A DNA stretch of 64,000 bases from NCBI GenBank assembly GCA_039801085.1, contig JBDRTY010000001.1, forward strand, positions 374,852 through 438,851, read 5' to 3'. Below are positions 33,647 to 43,284 of this stretch, one piece after another (within the stretch, counting starts at the first letter, position 1; every line of letters starts with the position of its first letter). The stretch comes from a candidate division WOR-3 bacterium (GTDB lineage Bacteria; Hydrothermota; Tepidihabitantia; Tepidihabitantales; Tepidihabitantaceae). A program made the position numbers and the translations under genes. The notes beneath the pieces were generated by a model. The model was given only the letters and a program-made list of their open reading frames with translations, did no database searches and was not told where the DNA came from.

Positions 33647-34495
33647 ATGAACTCCACACCCAAGTGTCTGGAATGCGGACTGGAGCAGTGCCGCCGGATT
33701 TACCGGCTGGTCCGGGGTGATGATGACGGCTGGGAGCAGGTTCAGCAGGAGCTGGCGGTGCTCGTGCCGGCACTGGACCTGAGCGAGCCGCCCGGCACCA
33801 TGACCGCAAAACTGCTCGTCCGGACGACGGGACTGCTCGGCACAACCGATCCATTCCGGGAGATAAAGCAGGAGCAGAACCGGCAGGCGGCAGAGCTGGC
33901 GGTGACGCTGGATGGACAGCTGGGCAGGGATGAAGCCGGGCTGAGGCGGGCGATGATGCTTGCCGCAGCCGGCAATGTGCTTGATGTCGGGCCCGGACAG
34001 AAATTTGACCTCAACACACTGCTTGATTCGCTCCGGTTTGCCCATGACGACTCAGAAAAACTGATTGAGCGTTTAAGGCGGGTCCGCCGGGTAATGTATA
34101 TCCTGGACAACTGCGGTGAGGTGATGTTTGACCGGCTGGTGCTCAGCCGGCTGCCCCGGACTGAGCTGACAATTGTTGCCCGCTCATCTCCAATCCTCAA
34201 CGATGTCACGGTTGAAGAGGCGGTGGCGCTCGGGCTGGGTGAATTCGGCAGGGTCATCGGCACCGGCTCGCCCTACCTCGGGATTGACTTCCAGACTGTG
34301 AGTCCTGAGTTCCGCGCTGCCTATGAGCAGGCGGAGCTGGTGATTGCCAAGGGCCACGCCAATTTTGAGGCGCTGGTGGACGGACCGCGGGACGGGTTCT
34401 ATCTTCTGACCGCCAAGTGTGAACTGGTCGCAGACCGGCTCGGGGTCGGGCTGGGTCAGTCGGTCTGCTACTATTCAGCAGGGGCCGGGAGGTAG
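33647..34495 (+). CDS. DUF89/ARMT1-like damage-control phosphatase
   Basis: A protein of 282 residues. The subfamily CxxC at the N terminus (CLECGLEQCRR) and the metal-site motifs are seen: AAAGNVLDVG, YILDNCGEVMFDRL (Asp-Asn of the DUF89 core) and IAKGHANFEAL. DUF89 proteins are metal-dependent phosphatases that hydrolyse sugar phosphates and damaged phosphometabolites. This short subfamily is found in archaea and anaerobic bacteria. It starts 2 bp after the previous gene and ends directly before hypC, so all four genes from arcC are one operon. Confidence 0.88.
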   Translation: MNSTPKCLECGLEQCRRIYRLVRGDDDGWEQVQQELAVLVPALDLSEPPGTMTAKLLVRTTGLLGTTDPFREIKQEQNRQAAELAVTLDGQLGRDEAGLRRAMMLAAAGNVLDVGPGQKFDLNTLLDSLRFAHDDSEKLIERLRRVRRVMYILDNCGEVMFDRLVLSRLPRTELTIVARSSPILNDVTVEEAVALGLGEFGRVIGTGSPYLGIDFQTVSPEFRAAYEQAELVIAKGHANFEALVDGPRDGFYLLTAKCELVADRLGVGLGQSVCYYSAGAGR

Positions 34496-34496
34496 T

Positions 34497-34751
34497 ATGT
34501 GCCTGGCGATTCCGGTCCGGATTGTCCGGATTGAAGGTGAGACCGCAATTGGTGAGGTGGGCGGGGTGGAGCGTGAGGTTTCGCTTGTCATGACCCCGGA
34601 GGCAAAGGTGGGTGATTATGTCATCGTCCATGCCGGGTTTGCGATTCAGATTCTGGACCGGCAGGCGGCAGAGGAGACGCGTCAGCTCTTTGACCGGATG
34701 GCGCAGGCAGTTCAGGAGCGGCGCCAGCGGGCGAAGAGAAAGACCGGTTAG
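34497..34751 (+). CDS. hypC: Hydrogenase assembly chaperone HypC/HybG
   Basis: A protein of 84 residues from ATG 34497 (after GGGAGGTAGT), as the essential N-terminal Met-Cys (MCLAIPVRIVRI) must be exposed. HypC holds the Fe(CN)2CO unit with HypD during [NiFe]-hydrogenase maturation, bound through that Cys. Conserved segment: VGDYVIVHAGFAIQILD. A short Arg/Gln-rich tail follows. Last gene of the arcC operon; its end overlaps the convergent propeller gene by 4 bp. Confidence 0.95.
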   Translation: MCLAIPVRIVRIEGETAIGEVGGVEREVSLVMTPEAKVGDYVIVHAGFAIQILDRQAAEETRQLFDRMAQAVQERRQRAKRKTG

Positions 34752-36874
34752 CGGACGACCAGTTTCGCCCGGAGCGCCTGAGGTTCAAGCCGGATAAAGT
34801 AGACGCCGGGTTGCAGGTTCAAAGGGAAAATCGTGAATTCCTCCTTATTCCTGTTAGTGGTGGTGATGCTTGTGGATAGCACACAGCCGCCGGCGATATT
34901 GAAAATCTTTATCTTTTCAAGCACCAGATGGGTGGGCAGCGCCTTAATCCCCAGCTTTCTGGCACCCGGCAGGTAGTAAACAAGCGGGCAGCCGGACCGG
35001 CCCGGTTCGGTAACCTCGCCGATTCCCGGTCCCGGACCGTAGTATTCAAGAATATACCATCCCTCTTCATCTGCCACATAAATCCGGTGGTTGCGGACAC
35101 GCAGCCGGCAGGCAAAGGTCGGGGTGATGTAATAGCCCACCTCTACGGGCATCAGGGTCTGGGAGACATCGATCGCCCGGACGCCATCAAGTCCGGTGGC
35201 GACAAAGGCGATATTGTGCTCAAGCTCAAAGTCATAACCGTAATCCGGGGTCAGGTAATAGGTCAGCCATACCGGGTTTGCCGGGTCCGAGATGTCAAAT
35301 ACAAGCAGACCGTAGCCACCTGAAAAGAACGCATAGGGATAGCGTATCTCTACCCGTTCGAGACTGGCGGTAGTGTCGCATTTTCCCAGAAAAACCGGGT
35401 TTGCCGGGCTGGAAATGTCAAAGGTCCTCATTCCCGCATCCTGCTCAGCGGTAACAAGCAGGTTTCCGTAAACGGCACAACCGGCAAAGTCCTGATTTCG
35501 CTGTCGGGGAATCCGGCTGATGATTACGGGGTTTGCGGGATCAGCAACATTGACAATCAGCAGACGATTTCCCCCAATAAAGAGCAGACTGTCTTTGAGC
35601 AAGAGTCTGCCTGCCGGTGTGTCAAGCGTGGCGATGAGTTCCGGGTTTTCAGGATCACGGACATTCAGAACCATCAGTCCCGGTGCGGTGTTACAGGCAA
35701 CATAGGCGATGGTATCGTGAATCAGAATGTCTTTTACCCGTTTCTCCGGGGCATAATGGGTGCAGAGACGGGGCTGGTGCGGATCGGCTGCATCGTAGAT
35801 CATAATGCCGTTATATCGGGGTGCAGTAAACACATAACTGTCGGCAACAGCAATACCTTCCGTATGTGTATGAAATCCGGTCATCCTGCCCAGAATCTCC
35901 GGGTTTGCTGGATCAGAGATGTCAATTACCAGAAGCGTGTCCAGAAAATATCTGCCCAGAGTGTCTTCGGTGATGCAGAACAGGCGGTTGTGGTATACCG
36001 CTGATGTCCCGGTGCGATTAACCGTTGCAATCAGACGGGGTGAGACGGGGTTGGCGATGTTGAAGATGCGCGTCTTTGGCGGCAATCCGCCTTCAATTGC
36101 CAGTGCCAGCGTTTCGTTGAAGATTGTCACCTTCCTGGCATAGCTCCCGGGTATTGAGCAGATCTCCGCCGGCTGGCGGGGATTGGCAATGTTCCAGAGC
36201 CGTAGCCCTGAATTATACCAGGCAATGAGGGCAACCGTATCCTTAACCGCTATTGAGACCGCCGGTCTGGGCAGGCGGTGATTAAATACCAGCTCCGGCC
36301 GGGCAGGGTTGGCGATATTAATGACATTGAAGCCGCCGAGCCAGTTGACCACATAGGCAAAAGAATCCTTTACTTCAACATCATAAGTTGTGTAGGGCAA
36401 ATCCAGACTGCCGGCTTCACGAGGATGAAAAGGATCGGAGTAATCAATAATCCGCAAGCCTGCTTCATAGCAGGCAACATAGGCGTAGGGAAAGGCAAGG
36501 GTGCATCCTCGGGGAATATCGGGAGTAAGATAGTTACTGATCAGCCGGGGGGATTTTTGCTGAGCGATATTGTAAAGGCTGATGCCGGATTTGAATTCCG
36601 GGGAAAGCAGGAATGTGTCAGTAATTGAGGAGTAAGAGCCGGGTGCTCCGGGCCAGACCGGTGAGGTAAAGGAATCCAGTTTGACGGGGGTCTGCGGGGT
36701 TGAAACATCGACGATATAAGCAGCCCAGCCTGCGTTTACATAGATGATGCTATCAGATACCGGAATGATATTATAAGTTACGGAAAAGGGCCAGCCGCCG
36801 AGCAGACGGATATTGGCTGAGTCCCGCATCTGAAGCGTAAAAATAAAAGATAGTAAAATAATCTGAGAGCCCAT
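34748..36874 (-). CDS. Secreted LVIVD-repeat propeller protein with sorting module
   Basis: A protein of 708 residues. A short hydrophobic N terminus (GSQIILLSFIFTLQM) acts as signal. About twelve repeats follow with the LVIVD hallmark, such as GLRIIDYSDPFHPREAG, LLVIDISDPANPEILG and LMVLNVRDPENPELIA. The last 85 residues hold the sorting-like module (IFNIAGGCVL, LQPGVYFIRLEP, AKLVVR). It is the second gene of a cassette with the small secreted protein at 36922-37482, separated by an 11-bp hairpin. No Shine-Dalgarno is seen between the hairpin and the ATG. Surface-located; ligand unknown. Confidence 0.86.
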   Translation of the reverse strand: MGSQIILLSFIFTLQMRDSANIRLLGGWPFSVTYNIIPVSDSIIYVNAGWAAYIVDVSTPQTPVKLDSFTSPVWPGAPGSYSSITDTFLLSPEFKSGISLYNIAQQKSPRLISNYLTPDIPRGCTLAFPYAYVACYEAGLRIIDYSDPFHPREAGSLDLPYTTYDVEVKDSFAYVVNWLGGFNVINIANPARPELVFNHRLPRPAVSIAVKDTVALIAWYNSGLRLWNIANPRQPAEICSIPGSYARKVTIFNETLALAIEGGLPPKTRIFNIANPVSPRLIATVNRTGTSAVYHNRLFCITEDTLGRYFLDTLLVIDISDPANPEILGRMTGFHTHTEGIAVADSYVFTAPRYNGIMIYDAADPHQPRLCTHYAPEKRVKDILIHDTIAYVACNTAPGLMVLNVRDPENPELIATLDTPAGRLLLKDSLLFIGGNRLLIVNVADPANPVIISRIPRQRNQDFAGCAVYGNLLVTAEQDAGMRTFDISSPANPVFLGKCDTTASLERVEIRYPYAFFSGGYGLLVFDISDPANPVWLTYYLTPDYGYDFELEHNIAFVATGLDGVRAIDVSQTLMPVEVGYYITPTFACRLRVRNHRIYVADEEGWYILEYYGPGPGIGEVTEPGRSGCPLVYYLPGARKLGIKALPTHLVLEKIKIFNIAGGCVLSTSITTTNRNKEEFTIFPLNLQPGVYFIRLEPQALRAKLVVR

Positions 36875-36885
36875 TTTAATTTATT

Positions 36886-36912
36886 CCGGGGCTGGGGACA
36901 GCCCAGCCCCGG
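36886..36912 (-). promoter_or_regulatory. Perfect 11-bp stem / 5-nt loop hairpin before LVIVD gene
   Basis: On the minus strand CCGGGGCTGGG, loop CTGTC, CCCAGCCCCGG. It lies 9 nt after the stop of the small secreted gene and 11 nt before the start of the propeller gene. The only T-run is on the plus-strand side (36913 onward), where no transcript is expected. Same design as 2986-3012. Confidence 0.75.
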
Positions 36913-36921
36913 TTTTTATTA

Positions 36922-37482
36922 TTACCAGCTGATCGCATCGCCTCTCAGGCAGGGATCAATAAAGATTTGAGATTTTTCCGGTCTGTAGGGGACTTCAGTT
37001 AGATAAGTGGGGGAGAAAACCGTTCCGGTTGCCCATTCAGGAGGCGGAAAGGGACCGGGTTGGGTAATTGGCGGTGTTTCAATCCGATCCTTGGGAATCC
37101 AGCGCAGTGCCTTGATATAATAGTAATGATCCCATGGTATTGAGTGATAAGGGATATTCCGGTTGTGGACATAATAGGCGGTATGAATGGACCAGTAGGT
37201 GTGGACCCACGCATTGATGCCGGAATCATCTTTTGCCTGTGCATATACCCAGGAGTAGTCGGCAGGTTGCCTGTTGGGCCAGTGAACCAGTTCCTGAATT
37301 CCTTCCGGCCTTGGTTCTGGAGGATAATATTCTGGGCATACTGAAGTGCCAATCTGTATATCACCGTTTGTAATCTCCTGCTGCATTTCCTGATAGAAGG
37401 TCAGCTCAGGGTTGATGGCGATTGCCGTGCCGGCAATCAGCAGGGCTGCCAGAAAGGCAACCAGCAGTTTCGGGTATGACAT
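36922..37482 (-). CDS. Small secreted protein, cassette paralogue 1
   Basis: A protein of 186 residues from ATG 37482 (GAAAGGAGCAGAG upstream). The signal peptide SYPKLLVAFLAALLIAGTAIA is identical in DNA and protein to that of the gene at 39123-39596. The mature part is unrelated in sequence: it is Pro/Trp/Tyr-rich (RWIPKDRIETPPITQPGP) and has two Cys (VCPEYYPPEPR and DPCLRG) that could form a disulfide. No known domain. First gene of a two-gene unit with the LVIVD propeller. Confidence 0.75.
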   Translation of the reverse strand: MSYPKLLVAFLAALLIAGTAIAINPELTFYQEMQQEITNGDIQIGTSVCPEYYPPEPRPEGIQELVHWPNRQPADYSWVYAQAKDDSGINAWVHTYWSIHTAYYVHNRNIPYHSIPWDHYYYIKALRWIPKDRIETPPITQPGPFPPPEWATGTVFSPTYLTEVPYRPEKSQIFIDPCLRGDAISW

Positions 37483-37569
37483 CTCTGCTCCTTTCACAGT
37501 CAGACCACTGCCTTGCTGACTGCAGGCAGATTATAATAAACTCGCTCTCTCTCCTGTCAAGCGGTCCTG
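37417..37569 (-). repeat. Duplicated promoter + RBS + signal-peptide cassette, copy 1
   Basis: These 153 bp match 39531-39683 (offset 2114) with one mismatch seen. The block starts just past the stop of the neighbouring upstream-lying gene and ends exactly where the two signal peptides end, so it carries promoter, leader, Shine-Dalgarno and the first 22 codons but nothing of the mature proteins. Confidence 0.92.
37530..37560 (-). promoter_or_regulatory. Promoter of cassette 1
   Basis: Minus strand: TTGACA (37560-37555), then either TATTAT (37538-37533, spacer 16) or TATAAT (37535-37530, spacer 19). A leader of about 45 nt with AAAGGAG follows. Confidence 0.7.
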
Positions 37570-37572
37570 TGG

Positions 37573-39114
37573 TCAGTTGCCGACAATGAATTTGGCGGAA
37601 ATGGGGCGAATGCCGTTTTTAAGACGCAGCTGGACAAAGTAGACGCCGGGTCTGATGCTGGTAAGCTGGAGCTGGTGCCCGGTAATGGTTCCGGTCTGCA
37701 GGAGTCTGCCCGAGCTGTCAAAGAGCCGGACCTCACCGGTTTCTGCCGGCAGATCAAGCACCGCACCGGGACGCACCGGGTTGGGCAGGAGGAGAGAAGG
37801 GTTTGAGGCGGTCGCTGGCTTTTCGGTAATCCCCGGTCCGGTTGGCGGATACTTGATTGTGCACCAGTCGTAATCGTATGCCTGCCGGGTGCCGGTGATG
37901 ACAAATCCGGTGGTGATGACATTGTCCTCGTTGTCAATCGCCAGCGCATAGATCCAGCCGGCGATACTGTCCGGGCTGACATACCTTGCCTCCCAGACAA
38001 GGTTGCCCTCCGGGTCATATTTAATCAGCGTGTAATCATCTCCCCAGTAGATGCCGACAGTATCCCTCGGTCCCTGGCTCCAGCCACCGACATAGACATT
38101 GCCCCGGCTGTCAACACCGATGGCAAAGGGGTAGTCATCACCGATTGTGTCGTTGTAGCGCCGTTCCCAGAGCCGGGTGCCGTCAGGAGTGTATTTGATG
38201 GTCAGGAAGTCGAAGGAGGGCATGATGCCGGCGCGGCGGGCGCTCGGACCGGTGACATAGCAGTTGCCCTGGGCATCAATATCCAGGCTCTGACCGATGT
38301 CGTAGCCCGGTCCGTCATAGACATCCCACCAGAGCTCCTGCCCCTGGCTGTTGAGTTTTACGGTGTAAACCGCCTGATAGTAGGGCAGGGATCCGGTTGC
38401 ATAGACATCGCCGGCGGGTGTTGCCTTAACTTTGAAGGCATAACCTGAGACCTGCTGGTAACGCCAGAGCAGTTCTCCATCCGGGCTGTATTTAAGTATC
38501 ATAAACATTGCATCTCTGCTATACCCGGCGGTATAAACATTGCCGGCACTGTCCAGTGCAATGCTTACGGTGTGCCATCCTATTGAATCGATAGCGGTCC
38601 ACAGATCATGCCCGGCCGAATCGTATTTGATAGTAATGGCAAAACTCGGATCAGCACCAATGCTTCCCGTAGTATACACACAGTTCTGCCGGTCAACGGT
38701 GATATCGCTGCCCCCTGGAGTTCGTACCCAGGCGATATTACCATATTTATCGTATTTTACAGTGCCTCTGTCCCCGGTTACATAGGCGTTGCCCGATGAG
38801 TCGGCAGCAATCGCACTGGCAAAGCCGGGTCCAAGAAGCCGGACCCAGTGGCGGGTTCCATCCGGTCCGTATTTCATGGTGCAGTAGTAGGAGGTAGTAT
38901 CACCGTTACTTTCAATTATACCGGCATGGCCGGTAAGGAGCACATTGCCCTCTGGATCAAGGGCAACCGCCATTGACTTGTCCCATGCGTGGGAGGGTCC
39001 GTCATAGGTCCGGACCCAGAGCTGGGCAGACAGCGGTCCGGTCAGCATCAGCGGGAGCAGGAGCAGGCCGGTGACTATGAGTTTTTTCCGACCGTCCTGC
39101 TCCCGCAAGCGCAT
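37573..39114 (-). CDS. Secreted SBBP-repeat propeller protein with sorting module
   Basis: A protein of 513 residues. A signal peptide lies at residues about 10-30 (LIVTGLLLLPLMLTGPLSA). Ten or so repeats carry the SBBP pattern, DSSGNAYVTG, DSAGNVYTAGYS, DAQGNCYVTGPS, DSRGNVYVGGWS, each joined to a TIKYDPDG-type strand. The C-terminal module (LFDSSGRLLQTGTI, IRPGVYFVQL, AKFIVGN) is the sorting-like domain. It is 8 bp downstream of the small secreted gene at 39123-39596, with AGGAAAG as ribosome site, and forms a cassette with it. Confidence 0.87.
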   Translation of the reverse strand: MRLREQDGRKKLIVTGLLLLPLMLTGPLSAQLWVRTYDGPSHAWDKSMAVALDPEGNVLLTGHAGIIESNGDTTSYYCTMKYGPDGTRHWVRLLGPGFASAIAADSSGNAYVTGDRGTVKYDKYGNIAWVRTPGGSDITVDRQNCVYTTGSIGADPSFAITIKYDSAGHDLWTAIDSIGWHTVSIALDSAGNVYTAGYSRDAMFMILKYSPDGELLWRYQQVSGYAFKVKATPAGDVYATGSLPYYQAVYTVKLNSQGQELWWDVYDGPGYDIGQSLDIDAQGNCYVTGPSARRAGIMPSFDFLTIKYTPDGTRLWERRYNDTIGDDYPFAIGVDSRGNVYVGGWSQGPRDTVGIYWGDDYTLIKYDPEGNLVWEARYVSPDSIAGWIYALAIDNEDNVITTGFVITGTRQAYDYDWCTIKYPPTGPGITEKPATASNPSLLLPNPVRPGAVLDLPAETGEVRLFDSSGRLLQTGTITGHQLQLTSIRPGVYFVQLRLKNGIRPISAKFIVGN

Positions 39115-39122
39115 CTTTCCTG

Positions 39123-39596
39123 CTATTCCTGAGTGTAATACGGTGGAATCGGGTCGGGCGGTGAGGTGCGGGTCAGATAGAGGAAGTCGTAATCATAACG
39201 GTTGTCAGGAGAATAGATCATCTCCTTGCTCCAGTCGCTGTAATAGGTGGTGCCGTTAATTTCCTTGTAGGCATAGAACCGCCAGCGATACCGGCCATCA
39301 CAGGGAATGGCATATCCGGGTGGAATAATTTCCTGTCGGGCAAACCGACAGGTGTTGTAGTTTGGGGGATACTCACTCTGACCATTCGGTCCGGTATAGC
39401 CGGTGATGTAGTGTGATGCCCGCTGGTTTGCAGAGTAGATATCATAGACATAGGCGGCGACATAGGATGATTCAGGTAAGCCAGAACGGAGTGTATACAG
39501 GAACAACCCTTCGGGTGTGGGGTTGTCGTTGGCGATTGCCGTGCCGGCAATCAGCAGGGCTGCCAGAAAGGCAACCAGCAGTTTCGGGTATGACAT
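39123..39596 (-). CDS. Small secreted protein, cassette paralogue 2
   Basis: A protein of 157 residues from ATG 39596. The N-terminal 22 codons are the duplicated signal peptide shared with 36922-37482. The mature part is Tyr/Pro/Asn-rich with a Cys pair (NTCRFARQE and AIPCDGRYRW) and contains a fibronectin-like stretch (YRWRFYAYKEINGTTYYSDWS). No recognised family. First gene of a unit with the SBBP propeller. Confidence 0.75.
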   Translation of the reverse strand: MSYPKLLVAFLAALLIAGTAIANDNPTPEGLFLYTLRSGLPESSYVAAYVYDIYSANQRASHYITGYTGPNGQSEYPPNYNTCRFARQEIIPPGYAIPCDGRYRWRFYAYKEINGTTYYSDWSKEMIYSPDNRYDYDFLYLTRTSPPDPIPPYYTQE

Positions 39597-39683
39597 CTCT
39601 GCTCCTTTCACAGTCAGACCACTACCTTGCTGACTGCAGGCAGATTATAATAAACTCGCTCTCTCTCCTGTCAAGCGGTCCTG
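39531..39683 (-). repeat. Duplicated promoter + RBS + signal-peptide cassette, copy 2
   Basis: Partner of 37417-37569 (offset 2114). Confidence 0.92.
39644..39674 (-). promoter_or_regulatory. Promoter of cassette 2
   Basis: Same boxes as cassette 1: TTGACA at 39674-39669 and TATTAT or TATAAT at 39652-39644 on the minus strand. Confidence 0.7.
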
Positions 39684-39689
39684 GTTTTT

Positions 39690-40187
39690 TCAGCAGACCG
39701 GCTCAATCAGTCCTTCGCTGCCTTCCTCCTGCTTCTGGGCGATGGTGGCGATGATCTTTGCCGCATCGGCAGCGGTCGGAGCGTTGAGCGCCAGACGCCG
39801 GACCGGTTCCAGATGCAGGGCCCGGGCAAGGGCGGCGAGCACCTGCAGGTAGACCGAATAAAGGGAGGGTGGGGAGATCAGGGCGACCACGAGGCTGACC
39901 GGCTCGTTGTCCCGGGCATGCCAGTCCAGCGCCGGATTGACCCGGGTGACGACCACGACAATCCGGTCAACCGCATCGGTGGCGGAGTGGGGCAGGGCAA
40001 CACCATGGCCGACACCGGTTGAGCACAGCTCCTCCCGCTTGCGGAAGCCTTCAATCAGCGAGTCATGGTCGGTGGTGATGCCGGCACTGAGCAGGCGGTC
40101 GGCGATCAGGCCAAACAGCTGCTCCTGGGTGCCAACCGGCGGAGCATCAAAGGCAAGCTCGGGCAGGACAATATCCTTCAGGTTCAT
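39690..40187 (-). CDS. PTS EIIA (fructose/nitrogen-type) domain protein
   Basis: A protein of 165 residues, a stand-alone EIIA-2 domain. The phosphorylatable His is His67 in GVGHGVALPHSAT, with His61 as the supporting residue. Stand-alone EIIA proteins of this type (PtsN-like) are usually regulators rather than transporters, phosphorylated from EI/HPr. No other PTS gene is in the window. It overlaps the aminotransferase gene by 4 bp (ATGA) and is cotranscribed with it. Confidence 0.88.
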   Translation of the reverse strand: MNLKDIVLPELAFDAPPVGTQEQLFGLIADRLLSAGITTDHDSLIEGFRKREELCSTGVGHGVALPHSATDAVDRIVVVVTRVNPALDWHARDNEPVSLVVALISPPSLYSVYLQVLAALARALHLEPVRRLALNAPTAADAAKIIATIAQKQEEGSEGLIEPVC

Positions 40188-41197
40188 GACACCGTCCGGA
40201 AAAATTCCTGTATCTTATTAATAATGAGTCCCTGCTCGTGAAATGTCAAACTGTGCCGGACTGGCAGGCAGAGGATTTCGCTTGCCACCCTGGCGGCGAC
40301 CGGCAGGGGATAAAGGGGGTCGGGGTAGTAAATCATGGTCTGGATGCCGTTTTCGCTCAGAAACTGGCGCAGCCGGTCCCGGTCAGGGGTGAGGATTGCA
40401 AACTGGTGGCAGTTGGGCAGGGAGTCGGGATGGGAGGTGGCGAACCGGACCCAGGGGTGAAGTGCCAGCCGGTAGCGCTCGGCAAGCTCCCGGCGCCGGG
40501 CGTTCCAGTCGTCAAGATGGGGCAGTTTGAGCCGGAGAAACCCTGCCTGCAGTTCGTCAAGCCGGGCGGAGTTGGGGACCTCCAGCGGGCGGTTGAGGAC
40601 CAGGGCACCGCCGTTGCCCAGTGCGCCGAGGTTCTTGGTCGGATAGAAGCTGAAGATGGCGGCATTACCGAAACTGCCCAGCTTCCGCCCCTGAAATTCG
40701 GCACCGAGCGCCTGTGCCGCATCCTCAATTAAAAGCAGGTTGTTTGACCGGCAGAGCCGGACAAACCGGTCCAGATCACCACAGTTGCCGAAAAGATGCA
40801 CCAGCACAATCGCCCGGGTCCTGGCGGTCAGCTGTTCCGCACACCGCTCAGGGTCAAGGCAGAGTGTGATCGGCTCAATGTCGGCAAAGACCGGGGTTGC
40901 CCCGGTGCGGGTGATCGCCTCCACGGTTGCGGAAAAGGTGAAGGGGCTGGTGAGCACCTCATCACCCGGACCGATGCCCAGCGCCTTCAGTCCGTAGTAG
41001 AGGGCGTCGGTGCCGCTCTTGAGGCAGGTAACCTGCGGCACACCGAGGTAGTCTGCCAGTTCAGATTCAAACGCCTGGAGTTCGTTGCCGAGGACAAACC
41101 GGCCTGAGTCCAGCACCCGTTCCAGCACCTGATGAAACCGGGGACCAAACTCCTGATTTTCGGCCGTCAGGGTGTAGAAGCTGACTGTCTCTGACAT
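40184..41197 (-). CDS. DegT/DnrJ/EryC1 aminotransferase
   Basis: A protein of 337 residues from ATG 41197, which lies 7 nt after a TATCAT box; the longer frame to 41305 is non-conserved. PLP-family motifs: CLKSGTDALYYGL, IEDAAQALGAEFQGRKLG and SFYPTKNLGALGNGG, whose Lys forms the Schiff base. These enzymes transfer an amino group to a keto-sugar nucleotide for surface glycans or antibiotics. A shortened C-terminal domain relative to the usual 370-400 residues is notable. Confidence 0.9.
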   Translation of the reverse strand: MSETVSFYTLTAENQEFGPRFHQVLERVLDSGRFVLGNELQAFESELADYLGVPQVTCLKSGTDALYYGLKALGIGPGDEVLTSPFTFSATVEAITRTGATPVFADIEPITLCLDPERCAEQLTARTRAIVLVHLFGNCGDLDRFVRLCRSNNLLLIEDAAQALGAEFQGRKLGSFGNAAIFSFYPTKNLGALGNGGALVLNRPLEVPNSARLDELQAGFLRLKLPHLDDWNARRRELAERYRLALHPWVRFATSHPDSLPNCHQFAILTPDRDRLRQFLSENGIQTMIYYPDPLYPLPVAARVASEILCLPVRHSLTFHEQGLIINKIQEFFRTVS

Positions 41198-41204
41198 AAT
41201 GGAT

Positions 41205-41233
41205 ATGATAGAATGCAGTGCGCGGCGAATCAA
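41205..41233 (-). promoter_or_regulatory. Promoter for the aminotransferase-EIIA operon (leaderless)
   Basis: Minus strand: TTGATT (41233-41228), 17-bp spacer, TATCAT (41210-41205), 7 nt to ATG 41197. Confidence 0.6.
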
Positions 41234-41251
41234 CGATTGCCGGCTGTAAGG

Positions 41252-41280
41252 TTGACAGCGGGATGAATTTTCGCAAGAAT
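41252..41280 (+). promoter_or_regulatory. Promoter for ligA operon (leaderless)
   Basis: TTGACA (41252-41257), 17-bp spacer, AAGAAT (41275-41280), 3 nt to the ATGATG at 41284. Transcription would start on or near the second ATG. Confidence 0.5.
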
Positions 41281-41283
41281 TAA

Positions 41284-43284
<2,001 letters not shown>

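Noticed and set aside
36886-36912. Rho-independent terminator on the plus strand
   Set aside because: Hairpin and T-run fit, but the nearest plus-strand gene ends 2.1 kb upstream and the region is transcribed from the minus strand; treated as a leader hairpin.
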